A DNA stretch of 64,000 bases from Arthrobacter sp. (GTDB lineage: Bacteria; Actinomycetota; Actinomycetes; Actinomycetales; Micrococcaceae). The notes beneath the pieces are model-generated. The model had not been told where the DNA came from, searched no databases, and saw only the letters and a program-made list of their open reading frames with translations. The translations under genes and the position numbers were made by a program. Positions 26,291-35,011 of this stretch are shown here, piece by piece; the first letter of the stretch is position 1; every line of letters starts with the position of its first letter. The stretch is taken from assembly GCF_031179385.1 (NCBI RefSeq), contig NZ_JAPSHV010000001.1:1-64000 (forward strand), given 5' to 3'.

Positions 26291-27118
26291 TCAACTCACT
26301 GCACTGCGATCCGCCGCGATTGGGTGAACGACAGCCAACGGCAACCGGTCGCAGCGGAGCACGGACAGTTCCGAACCTGCGTACCAGTCTCCACGGGGCT
26401 GCACTGTGCGAGGAGTATCAGTATCCACCGAGAGCTCAGCCTGGTTCCCTCCTCCATCAGAAGGCGGGAACGTCGAGAAGGCATCGGGGGCGAGTAATGT
26501 TCCAGCAGCGACCTGTGGGTCAGCTGAGATCACAACCCTCCCGACATGATTGATGAGGGCCGCTGCAGGATCCAACTCCCGGAGGACAGGGAGCAGCAGT
26601 GGTTCGAGAGACTCGACGAATACATCCGCGCCGGCCACGCCCACACTGCGGCCTCTGACCGTAACTGGGACCGTCATGGTCATGGTGTACTCATCCGTGC
26701 AGAGGAAATCGACGTAGGGCCCGGTGACGTGTGGTTCCCCTTTCTCCATCGGAGTAGTGAACCATTCCCGGCGCACGTACGCGTCGGTGGCAGCGGCCAC
26801 CGACGGCAACACCAGTGGTTCCAATGCCTCGCCCTGCCACCAGGCCATGTGCCAGACGGTGTCCGCAATCGCGGAGTTCGCGGCAACGAATCCGGCGCCA
26901 ACTACCGGCCACCGGTGGCCGTTGACCAGTTCCGCCACCAGGGGCAGGGTCGCTGCATTGACAGCCTTCGCCCGCGGGGGTCTTCCCTGGTCCTCGAACA
27001 GGCTGGCCAGTTCCGGAACCCACCCGGAAACTTCAGCGAGAATGCCCCTGAAAAATCCGGACACCTGCTGGAGCGCTTCCGCCTGCGCCGCAACGGTCCC
27101 CGTGGATTCGAAGCTCAT
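26291..27118 (-). CDS. Cache-domain protein without membrane anchor
   Basis: The 275-aa product looks like a single double-Cache sensory domain: an N-terminal helix, WHMAWWQGE...REWFTTPMEKGEPHVTGPYVDFLCTDEYTMTMTVPVTVRGRSVGVAGADVFVE. This is the ligand-pocket fold normally found outside the cell in receptors, yet there is no signal peptide and no transmembrane helix. Its ATG overlaps the stop of the FCD regulator gene (ATGA), so the two are translated together. It may be a soluble small-molecule sensor or chaperone for that regulator; this is inference. Confidence 0.75.
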   Translation of the reverse strand: MSFESTGTVAAQAEALQQVSGFFRGILAEVSGWVPELASLFEDQGRPPRAKAVNAATLPLVAELVNGHRWPVVGAGFVAANSAIADTVWHMAWWQGEALEPLVLPSVAAATDAYVRREWFTTPMEKGEPHVTGPYVDFLCTDEYTMTMTVPVTVRGRSVGVAGADVFVESLEPLLLPVLRELDPAAALINHVGRVVISADPQVAAGTLLAPDAFSTFPPSDGGGNQAELSVDTDTPRTVQPRGDWYAGSELSVLRCDRLPLAVVHPIAADRSAVS

Positions 27119-27891
27119 CCCGTCCTCCTCTGAGGTCTCTCTCGTTCCGACCCGGCCGGCGGCTCTGCCAACCGGGAATGTTCATCGATAAGTGCAACCA
27201 GCCCGGTGCGTATCTGGGCGATGACAGCCTCGCGAGCGGCCGCAGCATCCGCGGCTGCTATGGCATCGGCAATGCGCTCACATAACTTCACCATTGCCGT
27301 GTCGAAGTCCTTGTCCTCGTGCAATAAAGACATCAACGGGCCGAAGTCCTTGTGGAGGCGTCCGAACTCCCTGGTGAGGCGAGCCGACTGGCTCAGGGCA
27401 GCCAGTTCGAGAAGGAATTCACCGACGAGCGCGCCACCGCGGCCGGAACCGATCAGTGTGCGCCGCAGGACCTCGACGTCGTCCGGCCCTGCGGAATCGG
27501 CTGCAAGTTCAGCGGCCGTTGCCGCGATAGCACGGTAGTGGATGGCCAGGTCCCGGAGTTCGACCCGGCTCATCCGCCGCAACCGGTTGCGCACCAGTTC
27601 AGCGCGTCGTCCGGCTGGAGCGGTGATGAAGGTGCCGCCCTCCCGGCCGCGGCGGGTGGCAACCAGCCCGCGGGAGCGAAGAGCAACGAGGGCCTCGCGT
27701 GCTGTCACAGTGGCTACGCCCATCGCTGAAGCCAGTTCGGCCTCGCTGGGTAGGCGGTCGCCGTCGATGAGTACACCGGCCGCAATTCCTTCGACTATCC
27801 GGTCCTCCACCCGCTGAGCCTTGCCGACCTCACCTAACGGGGCGAAGACAGTCGCCAGCATGCGCTGACGCGGCGAGGAGTTCGGAGGCAT
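27115..27891 (-). CDS. GntR/FadR-family (FCD) transcriptional regulator
   Basis: The 258-aa product has an N-terminal GntR winged helix (RIVEGIAAGVLIDGDRLPSEAELASAMGVATVTAREAL) and an all-helical FCD-type ligand domain. The usual metal-binding His residues of FCD proteins are absent: the FH position reads EFLLEL and the later HxxI reads CERI, so it probably binds an organic ligand without metal. It is divergent from the polyamine-type ABC operon, which is its likely target, and is translationally coupled to the cache-domain gene. Confidence 0.85.
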   Translation of the reverse strand: MPPNSSPRQRMLATVFAPLGEVGKAQRVEDRIVEGIAAGVLIDGDRLPSEAELASAMGVATVTAREALVALRSRGLVATRRGREGGTFITAPAGRRAELVRNRLRRMSRVELRDLAIHYRAIAATAAELAADSAGPDDVEVLRRTLIGSGRGGALVGEFLLELAALSQSARLTREFGRLHKDFGPLMSLLHEDKDFDTAMVKLCERIADAIAAADAAAAREAVIAQIRTGLVALIDEHSRLAEPPAGSERERPQRRTG

Positions 27892-27984
27892 GCATCCAAT
27901 CCTTCCAGACTCGCTTGCCCGGGTTGCCCGTTCGGGTGAGGAATTCGTAACCGCGAATTTACCGCGTGTGATCCACTTTACATC

Positions 27985-28020
27985 TAACGTCTGGTTTCAT
28001 ATGTTTAACGCCGACGTAGC
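27985..28020. promoter_or_regulatory. Candidate FCD-regulator operator with direct repeats
   Basis: In the 163-bp divergent region, CTAACGTC and TTAACGCC stand about two helical turns apart in an AT-richer segment (ACATCTAACGTCTGG...ATGTTTAACGCC). A plausible operator/promoter area; unproven. Confidence 0.25.
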
Positions 28021-28054
28021 GCACATCACATCCTGCTTCCGAAAGGACCCCGCC

Positions 28055-29122
28055 GTGCAAGCCACAGCACCCTCCGCCGACATTGTCCAGGACCGCACGG
28101 GCACAGCGGATACCCCCGCGATCGCAATGCGGGACGTCGTCAAGACGTTCGGCGACTTCACAGCGGTGAAGGGGCTGGACCTGGACATCAGGCAAGGCGA
28201 GTTTTTCTCATTGCTCGGCCCGTCCGGCTCCGGCAAGACCACGGTCCTGCGTATGATCGCCGGTTTCGAGCTACCCACGTCGGGTGCCGTCAGGCTCGCA
28301 GGACATGACGTCACGCGCAAAGCGCCATTCGAGCGCAATGTGAACACCGTCTTTCAGGACTACGCGCTCTTTCCGCACCTGACCGTTGCCCAGAACGTGG
28401 AGTACGGTCTGAAGCTTCGCAAGACCCCACGGGCCGAGCGGCGGAGGCTGGTCACCGAGGCGCTTGAAATGATCCGGCTGCCCCAGGTGGCGGACAGGCT
28501 GCCCTCTCAGCTGTCGGGAGGGCAGCGTCAGCGGGTGGCTCTGGCTCGGGCGCTTGTCCTTCGTCCACAGGTGTTGTTGCTGGATGAACCGCTCGGTGCG
28601 CTCGACAAACAACTCCGTGAACAGATGCAGGTTGAGTTGAAGCAGATCCAGCGAAGCGTTGGCATCACCTTCGTCTTTGTCACCCACGACCAAGAAGAAG
28701 CGCTTACGCTGTCCGATCGGGTCGCCGTCTTCAATGACGGCATCGTCGAGCAGGTTGGATCCCCTGAAGACCTCTACGAACGGCCACGCAGCCGCTTTGT
28801 TGCATCCTTCCTGGGAAGCACCAACCTCGTCGAGGGTGAACTTGCCCGTCAGCTCACAGGGTCTCCAGCACTACTGAGCATCAGGCCCGAGCACATCCAT
28901 ATCCGACCTCTCGATGGCGCGCCAGTCGGGGACGACGTCTCCACTGTCGAAGCGGTGATCGAGGAGATCGTCTACACCGGACCCACCACACGATTTGTTG
29001 CACGGACCGACGCAGGGCAGACCCTCATTGTTCAGGAGCAGAACGATTCCCGCGCTTCGGGCGTCCACCGTGGAGACCGGGTCCGTCTTCAGTGGTCGTC
29101 CCGCTTCAACTACGCCGTCTAG
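28055..29122 (+). CDS. Polyamine-type ABC transporter ATP-binding protein (PotA/YdcT-like)
   Basis: The 355-aa ATPase has Walker A GPSGSGKTT, Q-loop TVFQDYALFP, signature LSGGQRQRVALARAL, Walker B VLLLDEPLGALD and the switch His in FVTHDQEEALTL, then a TOBE_2 C-terminal domain (LSIRPEHIHI). GTG at 28055 was chosen for GAAAGGA 8 nt upstream; the ORF-track start 55 codons earlier lies in the regulatory region. First gene of a four-gene operon with a binding protein and two permeases. Confidence 0.92.
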   Translation: MQATAPSADIVQDRTGTADTPAIAMRDVVKTFGDFTAVKGLDLDIRQGEFFSLLGPSGSGKTTVLRMIAGFELPTSGAVRLAGHDVTRKAPFERNVNTVFQDYALFPHLTVAQNVEYGLKLRKTPRAERRRLVTEALEMIRLPQVADRLPSQLSGGQRQRVALARALVLRPQVLLLDEPLGALDKQLREQMQVELKQIQRSVGITFVFVTHDQEEALTLSDRVAVFNDGIVEQVGSPEDLYERPRSRFVASFLGSTNLVEGELARQLTGSPALLSIRPEHIHIRPLDGAPVGDDVSTVEAVIEEIVYTGPTTRFVARTDAGQTLIVQEQNDSRASGVHRGDRVRLQWSSRFNYAV

Positions 29123-29174
29123 ACCTACACACAATCCGCAGTAACCCCGGTATCACCAAGGAAGGTACACCCCC

Positions 29175-30374
29175 ATGAGAATTACCAAAGCCTTGCCCCT
29201 TGCGGCACTTGCCTCTCTCTCGCTGGTCCTCGCCGGTTGCGGCGGTTCAGCCCCTGCAACCTCGAGCGGGGGCGGCATCCAGGTCCCCGATATTCCAGCG
29301 GCGACTGAGGTGGGGGAGTCCGAGGGGGAGGTCAACATCGTCGCCTGGGCGGGTTTCGTTGAAGACGGCTCCACCAACCCCGACGCTGACTGGGTCACCG
29401 AGTTCGAGGAGCAGACGGGCTGCACGGTCAACCGCAAGGTCGGCGCCACCAGTGATGAGATGGTGCAACTGATGCGTACAGGCGAATACGACCTCGTCTC
29501 CGCTTCGGGCGATGCCTCCCTGCGGTTGATTGCAGGTGGCGATGTTGCCCCCATCAACACCGATCTGATCCCCAACTTCGGGAATATCGTTGATGGACTG
29601 AAGGGCCAGATTTACGACACGCTCAACGGCAAGAGCTATGGGGTCCCGATCGGGCGCGGCGCAAACGTCTTGATGTACAACACGGAAGCTGTGCCGGAGG
29701 CACCGGATTCGTGGGAAGCGACCTGGGACCCGAACAGCGAATACGCAGGTGAGGTGATGGCGTACGACTCCCCGATTTTCATCGCCGACGCGGCCGTCTA
29801 CCTGATGGCTACACAGCCCGAGCTGGGAATCGAGAACCCCTACGCATTGGACCAGGACCAGTTGGCCGCAGCGGTCGAACTGCTGAAGGAGCAGAACGGA
29901 ATCGCCGGCGAGTACTGGAATGACGCATTGAAGGCGGCCTCGTCCATTTCCTCCGGCACAGCTTCGCTGGGCACCGGATGGCAGGTGGTTGTGAACATCG
30001 CGCAGGCCGACGGCGGGAACGTCGAATCAGTGCTGCCGAAGGAAGGTGCCACAGGCTGGTCGGACACCTGGATGCTGTCCGCGAAGTCGAAGAACCCGAA
30101 TTGCGCCTATCAGTGGATGGACTGGGCTTCCAGCGCCGAGGTGAACGCCAAGATCGCCCAGAACTTCGGCATGGCTCCAGCCAACGCTCTGGCGTGCGAG
30201 GGTTCCAAGGAAAACGAGGAGCACTGCGCTACGTTCCACGCCACTGACGAGGATTACTACAAGCAGGTCTGGATGTGGACCACTCCCGTAGAGCAGTGCG
30301 TCGACGGCCGCACCGACGTCACCTGCACCAATTACCAGGAATGGACCAAGGCGTGGACTGAGGTCAAGGGCTAA
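29175..30374 (+). CDS. ABC transporter substrate-binding lipoprotein (PotD/YdcS-like)
   Basis: A 399-aa binding protein with a lipoprotein signal (LVLAGC lipobox, Cys about 22) followed by a Gly/Ser linker and the type II periplasmic-binding fold: VNIVAWAGFVEDGS, GQIYDTLNGKSYGVPIGRGANVLMYNTEAV, SGTASLGTGWQ. The family imports spermidine/putrescine or related amines; the exact ligand is not evident. Four Cys near the C terminus could form disulfides outside the cell. 52 nt after the ATPase gene. Confidence 0.9.
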   Translation: MRITKALPLAALASLSLVLAGCGGSAPATSSGGGIQVPDIPAATEVGESEGEVNIVAWAGFVEDGSTNPDADWVTEFEEQTGCTVNRKVGATSDEMVQLMRTGEYDLVSASGDASLRLIAGGDVAPINTDLIPNFGNIVDGLKGQIYDTLNGKSYGVPIGRGANVLMYNTEAVPEAPDSWEATWDPNSEYAGEVMAYDSPIFIADAAVYLMATQPELGIENPYALDQDQLAAAVELLKEQNGIAGEYWNDALKAASSISSGTASLGTGWQVVVNIAQADGGNVESVLPKEGATGWSDTWMLSAKSKNPNCAYQWMDWASSAEVNAKIAQNFGMAPANALACEGSKENEEHCATFHATDEDYYKQVWMWTTPVEQCVDGRTDVTCTNYQEWTKAWTEVKG

Positions 30375-30408
30375 GGCCTCAAGCCCACTGCCTGTGTTCC
30401 ACCAGGGA

Positions 30409-30445
30409 GGGGTACGGCGCGCGGCGGCTGCCGCCGTCGTACCCC
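30409..30445 (+). terminator. Intra-operon hairpin after the binding-protein gene
   Basis: GGGGTACG/CGTACCCC outer stem with GGCGGC/GCCGCC inner stem. Its place between the binding protein and permease genes suggests partial termination or mRNA stabilisation that favours binding-protein expression. Confidence 0.6.
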
Positions 30446-30556
30446 TGCCGTGGAGGCACTGCAGCTCGACGCGGCAATCGCCAGCGTCATTCACCGCTTC
30501 GAACAAGCTCAGCACCCCTGAAGGAGGAACGACGGGCACGCCCGCCGGACATCGCC

Positions 30557-31486
30557 ATGGCAGTACCAACCCTTGAGCCGGAAACCATACCCGGCAGCGG
30601 CCCTGAACCCGGCGGAAAACCCAGCGGGCGAGGTGATGGGATCTCCCGGCTCCTTCACGCCCGGCCCAAACTCAGGCTTACTGCGTTCCTTGCCCTGCCT
30701 CTCGCGTGGCTCGGCGTGCTCTATATCGGATCGTTGATCCTCCTGTTCATCACCGCCTTTTGGACCACCGACACATTCACATCGAAAGTGATTCCGGCTT
30801 TCACGCTCGAGAACTTCGTTGAGATTGTCACGGTGCCGGCGTACCAGTTGACTGCGCTGAGGACCGTCGGGATTGCACTCGCCGTAACCGTGCTTTGCGC
30901 CCTGCTGGCGCTGCCGCTTGGTCTCTACATGGCGAAAGTGGCATCACCGAGGATGCGCGCTGTCCTGGCAATCGGCATCACCTTGCCGCTCTGGGCGGGC
31001 TACCTGGTGAAAGTGTTCTCGTGGCGCATCACCTTCATGAACGGCGGTCCGCTCGACTGGGTATTGGCCCCCGTTGGCATCACGGGACCGGGATACGGTA
31101 CTGCTGCTCTGGTGGTGACTCTGGCCTACCTCTGGTTCCCCTACATGGCCGTACCGGTTTATTCAGCATTCCGTCAGATCCCGGACAACCTGTTCGACGC
31201 TTCGTCCGACCTGGGCGCAAAAGGATGGGCGACTGTGCGAACGGTAGCCATCCCGCTTCTGAAGCCCGCGTTCATCGCAGGCTCTATCTTCACGTTCTCG
31301 CTGAGCCTGGGTGACTATATCGCCGCCCAGTTCGTCGGTGGAAAGACCCAGGTGATCGGCACTGTCATTGCGTCCAACATCAACCTGAACCCGCCGCTCG
31401 CTGCCGCGTTCGGCACAGTACCCATTGTGGTGGTTGTCCTGTACCTCTTCCTGGCCCGCAAGTCCGGCGCCCTCAAGCAGCTCTAG
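30557..31486 (+). CDS. ABC transporter permease (PotB/YdcU-like)
   Basis: The 309-aa product has about six transmembrane helices and the cytosolic EAA-like loop DASSDLGAKGWATVRTVAIPLLKPAF that contacts the ATPase. The N terminus is a Pro/Gly-rich cytosolic stretch; a downstream start near the first helix is possible, as no Shine-Dalgarno lies close to this ATG. The next gene follows after 10 nt. Confidence 0.88.
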   Translation: MAVPTLEPETIPGSGPEPGGKPSGRGDGISRLLHARPKLRLTAFLALPLAWLGVLYIGSLILLFITAFWTTDTFTSKVIPAFTLENFVEIVTVPAYQLTALRTVGIALAVTVLCALLALPLGLYMAKVASPRMRAVLAIGITLPLWAGYLVKVFSWRITFMNGGPLDWVLAPVGITGPGYGTAALVVTLAYLWFPYMAVPVYSAFRQIPDNLFDASSDLGAKGWATVRTVAIPLLKPAFIAGSIFTFSLSLGDYIAAQFVGGKTQVIGTVIASNINLNPPLAAAFGTVPIVVVVLYLFLARKSGALKQL

Positions 31487-31496
31487 GAGCCGATTC

Positions 31497-32300
31497 ATGA
31501 GACTCTCATCCTCCGCCAAGGTCACCTTGCGGATCTTCGCCGGTCTGGTCATGGCTGCCATTTACCTGCCCCTGATGCTGGTGGTCCTCAACTCTTTCAA
31601 CGCAACCACCTCCGGAGCTTTCCCCATCACGGAGTTCACCACCGACTGGTGGAGTGCCGCCTTCCAGAATGAGGGCGTGCGTGAAGCTCTCTGGACCTCC
31701 CTGCGGGTAGCAGCAGCGGCAACGGTGATCGCGCTGGTATTGGGAACGATGATTGCCTTTGCGCTTTCCCGCTACGAGTTCTTCGGCAAGAACACCGTCA
31801 ACCTGCTGGTGGTCCTGCCGATTGCACTGCCCGGCATCGTCACGGGCGTGGCGTTGAACAACACCTTCAAGACAGTGCTGGAACCGCTCGGGATAGGTCT
31901 TGGCCTGTTTTCCGTCATTGTGGGTCACGCGACGTTCTGCATCGTGATGGTGTTCAATAACGTGCAGGCACGGCTCGGCCGGATCAACAGGGGCCTCGAA
32001 GAAGCCGCCATGGATATGGGTGCCAACACCGTCAAGACCTTCTTCAGCGTGACCTTCCCCAGCTTCCGTTCGGCCTTTGTGGCGGGAGGCCTGCTCGCCT
32101 TCGCGCTCAGCTTCGATGAGATCGTCGTGACGACTTTCACTGCACCGCCGGGTACAGAGACGCTACCTATCTGGATCTTCAACAACATGGCCCGCCCGAA
32201 TCAGGCTCCCGTAGTCAACGTGATCGCGGCCGTGTTGATCCTTGTCTCAATGATTCCGGTGTACCTCAGCCAGCGCCTGACCGGCGACGACAAGAAATAG
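31497..32300 (+). CDS. ABC transporter permease (PotC/YdcV-like)
   Basis: The 267-aa product has six predicted helices and the EAA loop EAAMDMGANTVKTFFSVTFPSFRSAF. The ATG at 31497 has AGGAG 7 nt upstream; the track's longer ORF is a readthrough of the preceding gene's frame. It pairs with the previous permease to form the membrane channel. Confidence 0.9.
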   Translation: MRLSSSAKVTLRIFAGLVMAAIYLPLMLVVLNSFNATTSGAFPITEFTTDWWSAAFQNEGVREALWTSLRVAAAATVIALVLGTMIAFALSRYEFFGKNTVNLLVVLPIALPGIVTGVALNNTFKTVLEPLGIGLGLFSVIVGHATFCIVMVFNNVQARLGRINRGLEEAAMDMGANTVKTFFSVTFPSFRSAFVAGGLLAFALSFDEIVVTTFTAPPGTETLPIWIFNNMARPNQAPVVNVIAAVLILVSMIPVYLSQRLTGDDKK

Positions 32301-32381
32301 GCGTCGGGCTGAACGTACCCCAGTGAGTGTCGCCGGTGCCGCTGGGGCGCGCAGCCGGCCGCGCGCCGTCGTCGTGCTGGT

Positions 32382-33041
32382 TTACTGTTTTGTGTTCTTG
32401 ATGAGCTGCACTACGTCGTCGACAATCTTCCGCACAACCGGCAAGCGGGACAGGATGACGAGCTTGGCGATCAACGGGGCGGCGTTGTCGATCAGACGGC
32501 GTGTGCGACGTTGGCCGGGGGAGCGGTCGTAGACCCAGAAAAGGGTGACGCCCATATAGACGAGCCAGAGGAGTTCGGGCAGGTCCGCGCGGATGGCAAG
32601 CGGAGGCTGCGGCCGGGCGGTATTGACCGCCTGGTTGAAGAGGGCAATGGACTTGGCCCGGGCTACGGAGGAATCGTCGCTGAAGGGACCCAGGTTCGAC
32701 GACGGCTGGATGGCCACGCCGATGAAGTTGAACCCGAAGTCGTGGTACGGACCCATGACGTCGATTCCGCTCTGCAGGATGGCGCGCAGGTGCTCGCCCA
32801 GGTTTTGCCCATCCCGCAGGAGCGGCAGGGACCTGGCACGATGCTCGTCCTGCAGGGAATGGTACAGAGCCTGCACCAGGTCGTTCTTGGATGAGAAGTA
32901 GTAGTAGGCGTTACCCGTCGAGACGCCCGCTTCCGCGGCGATCGCACGCATGGTGGTTCTGTCATAGCCCTGCTCCCTGAAGAGCCGCAACGCGGTGGCG
33001 ACGAGCCGCTCCCTCGTGGCTTCGCTTTTCTTCTGCTGCAC
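32382..33041 (-). CDS. TetR-family transcriptional regulator
   Basis: The 219-aa product has an N-terminal TetR HTH (ATALRLFREQGYDRTTMRAIAAEAGVSTGNAYYYFSSKNDLV) and a helical ligand domain of no clear subtype. GTG start with AAGGAGAC upstream. Two 14-bp palindromes lie in its own promoter region, one just after a TAGACT -10, so it should repress itself. The divergent queuosine-precursor transporter may share the control region, but the main targets could be elsewhere. Confidence 0.87.
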   Translation of the reverse strand: MQQKKSEATRERLVATALRLFREQGYDRTTMRAIAAEAGVSTGNAYYYFSSKNDLVQALYHSLQDEHRARSLPLLRDGQNLGEHLRAILQSGIDVMGPYHDFGFNFIGVAIQPSSNLGPFSDDSSVARAKSIALFNQAVNTARPQPPLAIRADLPELLWLVYMGVTLFWVYDRSPGQRRTRRLIDNAAPLIAKLVILSRLPVVRKIVDDVVQLIKNTKQ

Positions 33042-33052
33042 GGGTCTCCTTC

Positions 33053-33066
33053 TTGAACACGTTCAA
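33053..33066. promoter_or_regulatory. TetR operator 1, TTGAACACGTTCAA
   Basis: Near-perfect 14-bp palindrome between the TetR gene's -10 (TAGACT, minus strand 33071-33076) and its Shine-Dalgarno. Confidence 0.65.
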
Positions 33067-33081
33067 AAGAGTCTAATCGAA

Positions 33082-33095
33082 TTGAACGCGTTCAA
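33082..33095. promoter_or_regulatory. TetR operator 2, TTGAACGCGTTCAA
   Basis: Perfect palindrome centred 29 bp from operator 1, upstream of the TetR -10. On the plus strand TTGAAC could also serve as a -35 for the transporter gene. Confidence 0.65.
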
Positions 33096-33229
33096 TTTCC
33101 GGCCCTTGTATCTGTAGTTCAGGGAGCCGGGGAGCATGGGACAATTGATGGCGCCCCGGGGCAGCCGGGTGACAGTGCTAATACAGCGGGCCGTTCAGGC
33201 TGCGCGAACCACTTCCAGAATGCGAACCC

Positions 33230-33934
33230 ATGACTCAACTGCAGCAACATGCCCGCGCTCGTTACGCGACCCCAGGCAGCCCCATTTTCTCGATCATGCT
33301 GGCGGTGCTATCCGTCATCGTCATCCTTTCCAACATCGGCGCCTCGAAGGGCGTGGTGATCGGGCCGGTCGCCGGCGACTTCAGCATCATCACGGACGGC
33401 GGATTCTTCCTCTTCCCGCTCGCTTACATCCTCGGCGACGTCATCAGCGAGGTGTACGGCTTCAAGGCTGCGCGCCTCGGGATCATTGTCACGTTCGTAC
33501 TGTCGGCGTTCGCTTCCCTTGCCTATGCGGTCATCATCGCGCTCCCGGGATTCGACGACGACTTCGGTCTGGCGAAACAGGAGGCGCTGGAGCTTGCACT
33601 CGGCCCGGTTCCGTTGATTGTGCTCGCGTCGCTGCTGGGCTTCCTGGTGGGGCAGACCCTGAACTCGTGGGTGCTGGTGCGCATGAAAGCCCGCTTCGGG
33701 GAACGCAGCGTGGTGGCGCGACTGCTGGCGTCGACGGGCGTCGGTGAGTTTGCCGACACACTTATCTTCTGCGCCATCGCCGCCTCGGTCATCGGCATCA
33801 CGGACCTCCCGACGTTCCTGAATTACCTCTTTTTCGGCTTCCTCTACAAAACGCTGGTGGAGGTACTCCTGCTACCCGTGACCACTGCGGCGATTCGCTG
33901 GGTGAAGCGCCGGGAGCCGAGTTACGCCGCCTAA
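33230..33934 (+). CDS. Queuosine precursor transporter (YhhQ/VUT family)
   Basis: The 234-aa membrane protein has about six helices and family motifs SNIGASKGVVIGP, GGFFLFPLAYILGDVISEVYGFKAAR and a final SVIGITDLPTFLNYLFFGFLYKTLVEVLLLP. YhhQ proteins import queuine, preQ0 or preQ1 for tRNA modification. The link is strengthened by tgt about 1.2 kb away and gluQ at the left end of the window. The leader (about 130 nt) has stem-forming GC blocks but I could not match it to a known preQ1 riboswitch. Confidence 0.88.
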   Translation: MTQLQQHARARYATPGSPIFSIMLAVLSVIVILSNIGASKGVVIGPVAGDFSIITDGGFFLFPLAYILGDVISEVYGFKAARLGIIVTFVLSAFASLAYAVIIALPGFDDDFGLAKQEALELALGPVPLIVLASLLGFLVGQTLNSWVLVRMKARFGERSVVARLLASTGVGEFADTLIFCAIAASVIGITDLPTFLNYLFFGFLYKTLVEVLLLPVTTAAIRWVKRREPSYAA

Positions 33935-33940
33935 CATTCG

Positions 33941-34008
33941 CAGAAGTGCCGATCCCGCGCAGGATCGTGGGACCTTTCCTACGATCCTGTGCTTAAGCGG
34001 CACTTCTG
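33941..34008. repeat. Two-tier hairpin repeat, left copy (GCAGAAGTGCCG family)
   Basis: The outer stem CAGAAGTGCCG/CGGCACTTCTG is a perfect 11 bp; the inner stem GCGCAGGATCGT/ACGATCCTGTGC is 12 bp with one G-U, separated by 5x5 internal loops and capped by a 12-nt loop. Its right arm encodes the last residues and stop of the AbiEi-like gene. A related copy lies at 35012-35078. Confidence 0.75.
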
Positions 34009-34931
34009 GTGCGCTTCCACCACACCTTCCGGATGTGCGCGCGGGTTGCCTCGGTGAAGAGATCGGACCATTCCAACCGGATGAAGATCCAGCCTTCCTC
34101 CATCAGGGCCTTCTCCCGACGGCGTTCCTGAAACAGCACGTCGGGAGTAGGAGCGTAATCGAAGTACTTGGTTTTGCCGTCAAACTCAAGGGCGATCTTT
34201 TGTTCGAGCCACGCAAAATCGAGCCTGTGCTCACCTACCCGGGTGCGCACTACCACTTGCTGCTCCGGCATGGGTAAGGGCATCCCGGCAAGCAGATGGC
34301 AGGTGAGAGTCTCACCCGGGGACTCTGATAGCGGGCTACCGTTCTCTATAACCTTTCGGGCAACCTGCACGCCTTTGAAGCCCTTCTGGCGCTGCGCAAC
34401 GTCATGCAGATCGGCTCGCTTCACACCGAGGCGAAGTGCATGGTCTGTGATGATGAGCCCCTGCCGGTAGGAGAGAGTCCGGGCACAATCCACAACCGTA
34501 CGCGCGAGTGAAGTGACACGCAGTCCGTCCACCATGTCGAGGTCCCGGGGTAACAGGGGCGCTCGGTGTCGGACCACATCGCCAATGTGCTCACGGGATG
34601 AGCCGGCAAAAGGTCGGGTGATATGGACTTGCACGTCCGCACGCCACAGGCTGAGACCGTGAATCCGCGCTGCAGAGGTGTGGCTGTAGGTGGCTGGTCG
34701 TAAAGTGCGACTTGCATGATCATGCGCCGTGATCCTGAAGCGCGCTTTCTGTGTTTCGCTCAGCGAGTTCCAGTACCTGGCCGCAACGAAAGCGTTGACC
34801 TGGATGCGGGTGAGAACGCCGTCTTCTATGAGTTTCGGGATGCGCCGACGGGAAACGCCCATCTCCTCCAGTTCACCGGTACGCCAGCAATTCGTGGACG
34901 CTTGCAGCCATGAGTAGGCGTCTACTGTCAT
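33993..34931 (-). CDS. AbiEi-type antitoxin/DUF559-like (Vsr-fold) protein
   Basis: The 312-aa protein has an N-terminal AbiEi-like winged helix (ELEEMGVSRRRIPKLIEDGVLTRIQVNAF), the middle region typical of actinobacterial AbiEi relatives (THTSAARIHGLSLW...VDGLRVTSLARTVVDCARTL), and a C-terminal PD-(D/E)xK-like domain (SESPGE..., LDFAWLEQKIALEFDGKTKYF..., GWIFIRLEWSDLF). No AbiEii nucleotidyltransferase toxin is encoded next to it, so it is an orphan. ATG at 34931 is chosen because the upstream extension is GC-skewed filler. Related hairpin repeats flank the gene, one of them inside its 3' end. Confidence 0.75.
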   Translation of the reverse strand: MTVDAYSWLQASTNCWRTGELEEMGVSRRRIPKLIEDGVLTRIQVNAFVAARYWNSLSETQKARFRITAHDHASRTLRPATYSHTSAARIHGLSLWRADVQVHITRPFAGSSREHIGDVVRHRAPLLPRDLDMVDGLRVTSLARTVVDCARTLSYRQGLIITDHALRLGVKRADLHDVAQRQKGFKGVQVARKVIENGSPLSESPGETLTCHLLAGMPLPMPEQQVVVRTRVGEHRLDFAWLEQKIALEFDGKTKYFDYAPTPDVLFQERRREKALMEEGWIFIRLEWSDLFTEATRAHIRKVWWKRTRSAA

Positions 34932-35011
34932 GGCAACAGCCTGACGGCTGACGGCGAGAGGCGGGGGCGGCGTCGTCGTTATGTGGAAAAACTGGCGCTC
35001 CCTGGAGACAA

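Noticed and set aside
33096-33229. preQ1 riboswitch upstream of the queuosine-precursor transporter
   Set aside because: Stem-forming GC blocks exist, but I could not place the conserved preQ1 pseudoknot elements.
33136-33747. 203-aa plus ORF overlapping the transporter start
   Set aside because: Different frame, Arg/Gly/His-rich and without motifs; a shadow of the transporter gene.
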